NCBI RefSeq assembly: GCF_001056295.1
Contig: NZ_JVMD01000024.1
Location: forward strand, 1-64,000
From: Corynebacterium halotolerans
Lineage (GTDB): Bacteria; Actinomycetota; Actinomycetes; Mycobacteriales; Mycobacteriaceae
Length of the DNA: 64,000 nucleotides
Direction: 5' to 3'
Of this stretch, positions 57,663-64,000 are shown one piece after another (positions within the stretch are counted from its first letter, which is position 1; each line of letters starts with the position of its first letter). The notes under the pieces were generated by a model. The model saw only the letters and a list, made by a program, of their open reading frames with translations, was not told the DNA's origin and did not search any database. Made by a program: the position numbers and the translations under genes.

Positions 57663-60503
57663 CTAATGCCCCAGGGCCACGACGCCGCGGCGAATCGCCT
57701 GCACCGCCTGCGTGGCATTGTCGCGGATCCTGGTGGAGTACCCCGTTTGCCGGACCTGCGACAGCAGATCGACCACCTGCCGGCACCAGCGGACGAAATC
57801 GCCCGGCGTGAGCTCGGCGCCGGCATCCTTCGCCGCCGCCAGGCAATACCCCAGCGGCGCGCCGGCGGTCCACTGGTGGACGGCGGTGGCGAATGCGAGG
57901 TCCGGCATGCGGGTCATGGGCAGGCGATGGCGCTGCTCGTCGGACGCGAGTTCCTGCCAGATGCGGTACGTGTCGGAGATCGCGGTGGCCAGCGGCTCGG
58001 TGGGCACTTCGTCGGAGCCCTGGGTGGCCCGGCGGTTCTCGAACACCAGCGTCGACACTGCGCCCGCGAGCTCGGCCGGATCCAGGTCATCCCAGATCCC
58101 CCGGCGCAGGCATTGGGCGGCAAGCAGGTCGGAGGCGTTGTGGATCCGCGCCAGGCGCTCGCCCTCCTCGGAAACGTAGGGCTCGCCGCGATCGGCGTCA
58201 CCATCGGCCGCGCCATCGGGCCACTCGACGTAGTCCATCTCGCCGAGCAGGTCCAGCACGCGATCGAAGGTGCGCGCCAGCGTGTCCGAGGCCGCCGAGA
58301 CGCGCCGCTCCAGGGTCTTCACGGTGTTCTGGGCCCGTCGCAAAGCATCCGCGTCGCGGGCCACCGACTCCACCGCGGGATCGCCGTGCAGGGGGTGGTC
58401 GCGCAGCTCGCGGCGCAGTCGCTTGAGCTCCGGCGACGTGACCGCCGTGCGGCGGCGCAGGCGCTTGGGGCCGCGGATGTTGCGGCGGTCGATCTCCGAC
58501 CGGATGATGCTCACCGCGCGCTTGGGATGGCGGGCGGCGTCGCCGGGGACCTTCACGCGGCCGAGCACCTCGGGGGCGCTGGGGAACGCGTCGGGCTCGA
58601 TGCGGCCGGTGAAACCGCCGACGCCGACGACGGTCGGGCGGGGATTGTGGGGCGAATTGTCCTCGCGCACCACCACCGCCAGCTGGGCCTTCTTGCCCAT
58701 CGGGATGGCGATGACCTCGCCGCGCCGCAGGCGCCGCAGCACGGTGACGGTCTCGGTGTGGCGGTCCTCGATGTTGCGGCGCTTGGCGGCCTTCTCCTCC
58801 GCGGAAATGGTCGACCGCAGCTCCAGGTAGGCCAGCAGGCCCTCGACGTCGGCGCCGGCGGTGCCCATCTCGGCCTTCAGCTGCTCGACGCGCGCCCGGG
58901 CGCGCTCCAACTCGGCGACGTCGCCGACGACGTCCCCGTCGGCCTGGAACTGGGCGAAGGACTTCTCCATCATCTTCCGCGCTTCGGCGTGGCCGAGGGT
59001 GCGCAGCAGGTTGATGGACATGTTGTAGCCGGGCGTGAACGTGGACACCAGCGGGTACGTGCGCGTCGACGCCAGGCCGGCGACCCACTTGGGGTCCATC
59101 GCCGGCGCCCACTGCACCACCGCGTTGCCCTGGGTGTCGATGCCGCGGCGGCCCGCGCGGCCCGTCATCTGCGTGTACTGGCCGGGCGTCAGGTCGACGT
59201 GCGCCTCGCCGTTGAACTTGACCAGCTTCTCCAGCACCACGGTGCGCGCGGGCATGTTGATGCCCAGCGCCAGAGTCTCCGTGGCGAACACGACCTTGAC
59301 CAGGCCGCGGTTGAACAGCTTTTCCACGATGTGCCGGAACGCCGGCAGCATCCCGGCATGGTGCGCGGCGAATCCGCGGACCACCGTGCGCCGCCAGCGC
59401 CGGAAGCCGAGCACCTCGAGATCCTCGGGCGGGATGTCGGCGACGCCGGCGTCGATGATCGCGGCGATCTCCTCCTGCTCGCCCATGTCGGTGAGCTCCA
59501 TCCGCGAGGCCCCGAGCTGCTGCAGCGCGCCCTCGCAGCCGGCGCGGGAGAAGATGAAGACGATCGCGGGCAGCATCGAGCGCGAACCGAGCAGCTTGAC
59601 GACGTCGCCCCGCCGCGGGGGCCGCCACTTCTGCGTTTCCTCCCGCTGCTTCCACTGGTGGCGGGCGAACTTGCCGCCCCCGAGGTAGTCGCCGCCGCCG
59701 GAGTCGTCGGAACCGCGGCGCCCGCGGCCACCGGATCGGCCGGGGCCGCCCTGGCCCCCGCCCTTGAAGCCGCGGCCGCCGTGCCCTCCGTGTCCGCCGT
59801 GGACTCCCCCGCCGCCGTTGTAGCCGGATTCGGCGCGCGCGGCGGCCTGGAGCAGATCGCGGTTGACTTCGGTCCCGCCGGCCTCGAACAGCGGGTACAG
59901 GCGTTGGCCGACGAGCATGTGCTGGCTCAGCGGCACCGGGCGGTGATCGGTGACCACGACCTCGGTGTGGCCGCGGACGGTGGACAGCCAGTCGCCGAAT
60001 TCCTCGGAGTTGGACACCGTCGCCGACAGCCCGACCAGCTTCACCGACTCGTCGAGGTTGAGGATGACCTCCTCCCACACCGGCCCGCGCTCGCGGTCGG
60101 CGAGGTAGTGGATCTCGTCCATGACCACGTGGCTCAGGCGGCTCAGCGTCGGCGACTGCGCGTAGAGCATGTTGCGCAGCACTTCGGTGGTCATGACGAC
60201 GACGTCGGCGTCGCCGTTGCGCGAGACGTCGCCGGTGAGCAGGCCGACCTTCTCCTCGCCGTAGACGTCGACGAGGTCGTGGTACTTCTGGTTGCTCAGC
60301 GCCTTGATCGGCGTGGTGTAGAAGCACTTTCCGCCGTCGGCGAAGGCAGCGCGGATGGCGAATTCGCCGACGACGGTTTTGCCGGCGCCGGTGGGGGCGC
60401 ACACGAGAACTCCGCGCCCGGCCTCGATGGCGCGGCAGGCGCGGAGCTGGAAATCATCGGGGGCGAAGCCCAGGTCGGCGATGAAGTCGTCCAGAAGGGT
60501 CAT
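57663..60503 (-). CDS. helY: DSHCT-type superfamily 2 RNA/DNA helicase HelY
   Basis: 946 residues from ATG 60503; the frame runs far upstream through the amidase gene but only this start matches the family. Walker A VCAPTGAGKTVVGEFA (about 37), motif II MDEIHYLAD, motif III VGLSATVSN, motif VI TGRAGRRGIDTQGN, and the C-terminal DSHCT domain (about 730-940). It is an Mtr4/Ski2-like helicase. A Gly/His/Arg-rich loop of about 60 residues (about 225-285) is inserted in the RecA domain region and is much longer than in M. tuberculosis HelY (906 residues overall). CACTCT lies 7 bases before the start. Confidence 0.95.
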   Translation of the reverse strand: MTLLDDFIADLGFAPDDFQLRACRAIEAGRGVLVCAPTGAGKTVVGEFAIRAAFADGGKCFYTTPIKALSNQKYHDLVDVYGEEKVGLLTGDVSRNGDADVVVMTTEVLRNMLYAQSPTLSRLSHVVMDEIHYLADRERGPVWEEVILNLDESVKLVGLSATVSNSEEFGDWLSTVRGHTEVVVTDHRPVPLSQHMLVGQRLYPLFEAGGTEVNRDLLQAAARAESGYNGGGGVHGGHGGHGGRGFKGGGQGGPGRSGGRGRRGSDDSGGGDYLGGGKFARHQWKQREETQKWRPPRRGDVVKLLGSRSMLPAIVFIFSRAGCEGALQQLGASRMELTDMGEQEEIAAIIDAGVADIPPEDLEVLGFRRWRRTVVRGFAAHHAGMLPAFRHIVEKLFNRGLVKVVFATETLALGINMPARTVVLEKLVKFNGEAHVDLTPGQYTQMTGRAGRRGIDTQGNAVVQWAPAMDPKWVAGLASTRTYPLVSTFTPGYNMSINLLRTLGHAEARKMMEKSFAQFQADGDVVGDVAELERARARVEQLKAEMGTAGADVEGLLAYLELRSTISAEEKAAKRRNIEDRHTETVTVLRRLRRGEVIAIPMGKKAQLAVVVREDNSPHNPRPTVVGVGGFTGRIEPDAFPSAPEVLGRVKVPGDAARHPKRAVSIIRSEIDRRNIRGPKRLRRRTAVTSPELKRLRRELRDHPLHGDPAVESVARDADALRRAQNTVKTLERRVSAASDTLARTFDRVLDLLGEMDYVEWPDGAADGDADRGEPYVSEEGERLARIHNASDLLAAQCLRRGIWDDLDPAELAGAVSTLVFENRRATQGSDEVPTEPLATAISDTYRIWQELASDEQRHRLPMTRMPDLAFATAVHQWTAGAPLGYCLAAAKDAGAELTPGDFVRWCRQVVDLLSQVRQTGYSTRIRDNATQAVQAIRRGVVALGH

Positions 60504-60526
60504 GCATCCCAGAGTGTCACAGAACG

Positions 60527-60562
60527 TGCCCGGGCACCGGCGTGGGATCCGGTGCCCGGGCA
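60527..60562 (-). terminator. Hairpin between amidase and helY genes
   Basis: 14-bp perfect stem TGCCCGGGCACCGG/CCGGTGCCCGGGCA with an 8-base loop, a few bases past the amidase stop. No T-run, but position suggests it ends or attenuates the amidase transcript before helY. Confidence 0.5.
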
Positions 60563-60568
60563 GCGGTG

Positions 60569-62344
60569 TCAGCGGGCGTCGGGCTTGAGGGCCTCGGCGA
60601 TGGCCATCACCTGCGGCAGCGCGTCCTGCCGGGCGGCGGTGACCTGGAAGGCGACCTCGGGCGACTCTTCGCCGAGCATCTCGCCGGCGGGCTTCTTTTC
60701 CAGCGGCACGGAGATGCGCGGCACGCCGGCCAGCGAGAACGTCGCCAGGTCGGTCGACTGGGTCACCAGCGCGTCGACGCCGGCGGCGCGCAGTTCGGTG
60801 TCGACGTCGGCGACGAGCTTCTTCACCTTCTCCAGCTCCTTGGCGCCCTTGGCGCGTTCGTCGGCGTCGAAGTCCGCGGAGTTGCGCAGCGTGTCGAACC
60901 CGTAGGGGGCGGTGTCGGGGTTGTCGTCGAAGTACTTGGCGACGTCGCCCACCGTCTTCGCGGCTCCCGTGGAACCGCGCAGATGCTTCTCCAGCGAGGG
61001 GCCGAACCCGCCCAGGAGGATGTCCTCGGCGTTGGCCTTGTCGAGCTCGCCGGCGAGGTCCTTGACCTTCTGGGGCGCCTCGACGACTTCGAGGCCGCCC
61101 TTCTTCGCCAGGTCCTTCAGCGACTGCGGGACCTCGCCGAGCACCATGATCTTCTTCGGCTTGGCGCCGTCCTTCGCGGTCTTGTCCCGGTCCGCGGTCG
61201 CGGATTCTTCGTCGCCCGGCTTCTCCGCCGCGGCCTCGCCGGAGGCCTTGCCCTTCCAGCACGTCGCATCGTGGGCGAGTTGGACGTCGCGGAGGCTGCG
61301 GCCGAGGAACCCGACCGAGTCGATGCGATCGTCGATGGGGACGATGCCGGAAATGGAGCAGCCCTCGTGGGCGGCCTTGAGGCCGACCACGCCGGCCGCA
61401 CCGGCGGGCGCGAGCACGGAACCGGAGGTCTCGGTGCCGATGGTCACGTCGGCGTAGTCCAGCGCGACGGCGGTCGCCGACCCCGTCGACGAGCCGAGCG
61501 GGTCGACGGTGAGCGGCCCCTGGGGGCTCAGCGTCTGACCGCCCCTGCCGGAGAAGCCGTTGGGTCCGCGGGTGGTCAGGAAGTTCGCGAATTCCGACTG
61601 GTTCGTGCGGCCGGCGATGATCGCGCCGCCTTCGCGGAGATGCTTGACGACGTCGGAGTCCGCCGTCGCCTTCGAGTCGGCGAGCGCCCAGCTGCCGGAA
61701 TCGTTGACCAACCCGTCGACGGCGATGTTGCCCTTCACCAGGACGATCGCGCCGTGCATCGGGTTGTCCGGGTCGGCCTCGCCCGCCTTCTCGGCGGCTT
61801 CGATGGCACGGGGGTCGAGTTCCATGACGGCCCGGTAGTAGGCGTTGCCCTTGGCGTCCTTGGCCGTGCTGCCGCCGCCCTGGCCCTTCATCTGCCACAC
61901 GTAGTACGCGAGCATGTCGGAGGACGTGTACCCGTGCTCCACGCGCATCTTGTGGCGCGCGGTCATGTCGGCGCCCGTGAAGCGGTCCTTCATTTCGCGG
62001 AGGCGATCCTCGCCCACCCGGTCGATGAGGGCGTCGAACGCGGCCATGTCGACTTCGATCTGGCGGGGGAACTTGTTGGTGTTCTCGTCCAGCGTGATCA
62101 CCTTGCCCACCTGCCGGTTGAGCCCGCCCGGCTGCTGCATCCCCTTGAGCGCCCCGGCGACGACGCCGACGATGAGCGCGATGACGATGAGCAGGGCGGG
62201 AACCGCCTTGCCCCATTTGAGTCCGCGGCGCTTCCTGATGAACGCGTAGATGCCCAGCAGGATGGCGGCGGTGACGATGAAGACCGCGATGGCGGTCACT
62301 GCGAAGGATGCTCCGAGCGCATCCGCGATGAATGGCAATCTCAC
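60569..62344 (-). CDS. Membrane-anchored amidase-signature enzyme
   Basis: 591 residues from GTG 62344, 6 bases after TTTAAT (leaderless type). Two N-terminal membrane helices (VTAIAVFIVTAAILLGIYAF; AVPALLIVIALIVGVVAGAL) precede the amidase domain. The Ser-cisSer-Lys triad is visible: Lys in IVLVKGNIAV (about 206), Ser in LGSSTGSATA (about 280) and Ser in GTETSGSVLAPAG (about 305). A charged Lys/Ala/Glu insertion (about 370-405) interrupts the domain. It probably hydrolyses an amide in the envelope; the substrate is unknown. Near tatC on the same strand but separately promoted. Confidence 0.9.
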   Translation of the reverse strand: MRLPFIADALGASFAVTAIAVFIVTAAILLGIYAFIRKRRGLKWGKAVPALLIVIALIVGVVAGALKGMQQPGGLNRQVGKVITLDENTNKFPRQIEVDMAAFDALIDRVGEDRLREMKDRFTGADMTARHKMRVEHGYTSSDMLAYYVWQMKGQGGGSTAKDAKGNAYYRAVMELDPRAIEAAEKAGEADPDNPMHGAIVLVKGNIAVDGLVNDSGSWALADSKATADSDVVKHLREGGAIIAGRTNQSEFANFLTTRGPNGFSGRGGQTLSPQGPLTVDPLGSSTGSATAVALDYADVTIGTETSGSVLAPAGAAGVVGLKAAHEGCSISGIVPIDDRIDSVGFLGRSLRDVQLAHDATCWKGKASGEAAAEKPGDEESATADRDKTAKDGAKPKKIMVLGEVPQSLKDLAKKGGLEVVEAPQKVKDLAGELDKANAEDILLGGFGPSLEKHLRGSTGAAKTVGDVAKYFDDNPDTAPYGFDTLRNSADFDADERAKGAKELEKVKKLVADVDTELRAAGVDALVTQSTDLATFSLAGVPRISVPLEKKPAGEMLGEESPEVAFQVTAARQDALPQVMAIAEALKPDAR

Positions 62345-62468
62345 GCCACCATTAAAGCATCGCCTATTGGGGACGCGCCGTGGCCGAGGAGCCGAAACGC
62401 GGCGGCCGGAGGGGCCGCCGCGTCATCGGAAAAGGGCTGCTTGCTGGGGGAACCCGCGGTGATCGGCG

Positions 62469-63659
62469 TCAGAGCACGTCGTCGAAATCCGTCGACGAAC
62501 GCGTGGACAGATCCGGCGTGGCGTCCGGCTGCGGTGGCGCCGGCGGTGCCGGGCGCGAGTTGCGCGTCGGCCGGGTCCGCGGGGTCGGCGACGCATTCAC
62601 CGGGGCGGTGCCGGCGACGGGGCCCGACCCGCCGATCGGGGCAACCCCGTCGATGGGCGACGTCCCGCCGACGGCGCCGGAAGCGGACACCGGTGTCGGT
62701 GCCGCGATTCCGCCGGACTCGCCGATGCCGCCGGATGCGGTGATCGGGCCCGACGACTGGTCGTCGTCGAGGTCCATCCACTCCGGGCGCTCCCTTTCGC
62801 GGCGGCGGTCGTTGATCCTGGCGAACTGAATGGCGATCTCCATCAGCAGGCACAGGGACACCGCCATGGCGACCATCGAGTAGGGCTCCTGGCCCGGCGT
62901 CATGAACGCGGCGAAGATGAACAGCATCAGGATGATCAGGCGCCGCTTCTCCTTCATCGTCTCGTACCGCAGCACGCCGACGATGTTGAGCATGACGATG
63001 AAAAGCGGCAGCTCGAAGCTGACGCCGAAGATGACGATCAATCCGAGGATGAAGTTGAAGTACTGCCCACCGGTCAATGCCGCGATCTGTGCGTTGTCGC
63101 CGACCATGAGCAGGAATTGGAGGCCGAAGTGGACGACGAAGTACGCGAGCACGGCGCCGGCGATGAACAGCAGCGCCGCGGCCGTGACGGCGATGAGGGT
63201 GTTGCGGCGCTCCTTCCGAACCAGGCCCGGCGTGATGTACGCCCAGATCTGGTACAGCCAGAACGGCGCGGAGATCACCAGGCCGGCGATTGCGCCGACC
63301 TTCAGGCGCAGCAGGAACATCTCGAAGGGGCTCGTCGCCAGCAGGCGGCATTCCTCGCTGCCCGCGCCGCCGAACCGCTGTTCCGGCGGCAGCTGGCAGT
63401 AGGGCTCCTTCAGCAGCTCGCCCAGCGACATGAAACGCGCGGGGCCGAAGGTCGCATCGCCGAAGGGCAGCTTCCACGGGCCCAGGGTGAACGAGTACTG
63501 GTACCAGATGAAGCCGATGATGGTGCCGAAGAAGATGCCGACGATGGCCTTGAGCAGCCGGGAGCGCAGCTCCTGGATGTGCTCGACGATCGACATGACG
63601 CCCTCGGGATCCCGCTTCTTCCTCTTGCGGGCCCGGGGGCGTTGCGTGGACACGGTCAC
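62469..63659 (-). CDS. tatC: Sec-independent protein translocase TatC
   Basis: 396 residues, six membrane helices in the first 300: HIQELRSRLLKAIVG (signature), SPFEMFLLRLKVGAIAGLVISAPFWLYQIWAYITPGL with the conserved Glu, and FGVSFELPLFIVML. It recognises twin-arginine signal peptides with TatA. The C-terminal ~110 residues are a disordered Gly/Pro/Ala/Thr-rich tail not found in short TatC proteins. The GTG start at 63659 is 7 bases after the tatA stop (GTG 63653 is an alternative). Second gene of tatA-tatC. Confidence 0.96.
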   Translation of the reverse strand: MTVSTQRPRARKRKKRDPEGVMSIVEHIQELRSRLLKAIVGIFFGTIIGFIWYQYSFTLGPWKLPFGDATFGPARFMSLGELLKEPYCQLPPEQRFGGAGSEECRLLATSPFEMFLLRLKVGAIAGLVISAPFWLYQIWAYITPGLVRKERRNTLIAVTAAALLFIAGAVLAYFVVHFGLQFLLMVGDNAQIAALTGGQYFNFILGLIVIFGVSFELPLFIVMLNIVGVLRYETMKEKRRLIILMLFIFAAFMTPGQEPYSMVAMAVSLCLLMEIAIQFARINDRRRERERPEWMDLDDDQSSGPITASGGIGESGGIAAPTPVSASGAVGGTSPIDGVAPIGGSGPVAGTAPVNASPTPRTRPTRNSRPAPPAPPQPDATPDLSTRSSTDFDDVL

Positions 63660-63666
63660 GGCTCGG

Positions 63667-64000
63667 TCAGCGCTGCTCGCCGGTGCCCGGCTGCTGCGGC
63701 GGGTACTGCTGGTGGTCCTGCGGCTGAGCCTGCGGCGGCTGCTGCTGGTACTGCTGCGGCTGGGCCTGCGGAGACTGCTGCGGCGGCTGCTGCACGAAGG
63801 GGTGCTGCGGCTGGGCCTGCGGGGCCTGCTGGATGGCCTGCTGCTCCGGAACCTCCGGCTGCTCGTCGTCGTTCTTCATTTCCTTGACCTCGGACTTGAA
63901 GATGCGCATGGACCGGCCCAGGGACCGGGCGGCGTCGGGCAGCTTCTTCGCGCCGAAGAGCAGGATGAGGACGACGGCGATGATGATGAGCTCGGTGGGG
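63667..64000 (-). CDS. tatA: Sec-independent translocase TatA, N-terminus cut by the window end
   Basis: 111 codons visible; the frame runs off the window, so the first few residues are missing. The visible start [38 protein letters not shown] is the TatA membrane helix, FGxxKLP hinge and amphipathic helix. The C-terminal half is an unusual Gln/Pro-rich low-complexity tail (QPQ, QQPPQ repeats; about 55 residues). It forms the pore with TatC for folded proteins. Upstream partner of tatC. Confidence 0.95.
   Translation of the reverse strand, partial: PTELIIIAVVLILLFGAKKLPDAARSLGRSMRIFKSEVKEMKNDDEQPEVPEQQAIQQAPQAQPQHPFVQQPPQQSPQAQPQQYQQQPPQAQPQDHQQYPPQQPGTGEQR

Noticed and set aside
60504-62216. 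N-terminal extension of helY through the amidase gene (1,517-codon frame)
   Set aside because: The sequence before residue MTLLDDF is a frame-shifted shadow of the amidase, which has an intact catalytic triad on the same strand.

Overview
The window is GC-rich actinobacterial chromosome and most likely comes from Corynebacterium or a close relative. The evidence is gene content and order. A Zn-finger gene sits divergent to rbpA, and fxsA, lnt and ppm1 form one overlapping operon, with lnt and ppm1 separate but overlapping rather than fused as in M. tuberculosis. cobN-cobG-cobH-cobIJ and an SDR-cobL-cobM-cobK operon follow, and then helY, tatC and tatA. From memory this matches the M. tuberculosis Rv2049c-Rv2094c stretch. 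brnF/brnE-type and gltS genes also fit Corynebacterium. I saw no rRNA, tRNA, CRISPR array or complete insertion sequence. One protein gene (about 31.5-32.5 kb) is clearly richer in A+T than its surroundings.

Layout. 1-8.5 kb: two tandem giant paralogous genes of unknown function, the first cut by the window edge. 8.6-12.6 kb: a thioesterase, then a pyruvate formate-lyase locus in which the glycyl-radical domain is a separate gene. 12.8-19.1 kb: ABC exporter, type II NADH dehydrogenase, a divergent Cfa-like protein, and an MFS transporter. 19.4-23.0 kb: a flavoprotein with a large acidic insertion, followed by 1.4 kb of non-coding repeats in which the gene's 3' end and downstream sequence are duplicated. 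23.0-29.9 kb: small effector and monooxygenase genes, brnF/brnE-like exporter, tpx, gltS, and two coupled CNNM/CorC-type membrane genes. 30-32.6 kb: PhzF-like gene, then a low-GC island with a putative PD-(D/E)XK nuclease next to the 3' remnant of another gene. 32.7-39.6 kb: envelope genes, rbpA, and fxsA-lnt-ppm1. 40.2-53.8 kb: aerobic cobalamin genes in three blocks, with a cobalamin riboswitch ahead of cobN. 53.8-64 kb: M24 peptidase, HSL esterase, SDR, CMD-family protein, helY, amidase, tatC and partial tatA.

How the genes work together. The cob genes encode most of the oxygen-dependent corrin ring steps (CobG, CobIJ, CobM, CobK, CobL, CobH) plus the large cobaltochelatase subunit CobN. 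CobA, CobF, CobB and CobS/T are not here. An oxygen-sensitive pyruvate formate-lyase on the same fragment implies a facultative life style. fxsA-lnt-ppm1 supplies lipoprotein acylation and polyprenyl-phosphomannose for the cell envelope, and tatA/tatC export folded proteins.

A recurring regulatory theme is that at least 17 genes have a -10-like hexamer (mostly TANNNT) ending 6-8 bases before the start codon, with no Shine-Dalgarno sequence. This is the layout of leaderless transcripts, and I used it to choose several starts. The best candidates for something not yet described are the split pyruvate formate-lyase, the giant tandem paralogs, the low-GC nuclease island, and the duplicated nested-palindrome element downstream of the flavoprotein gene.
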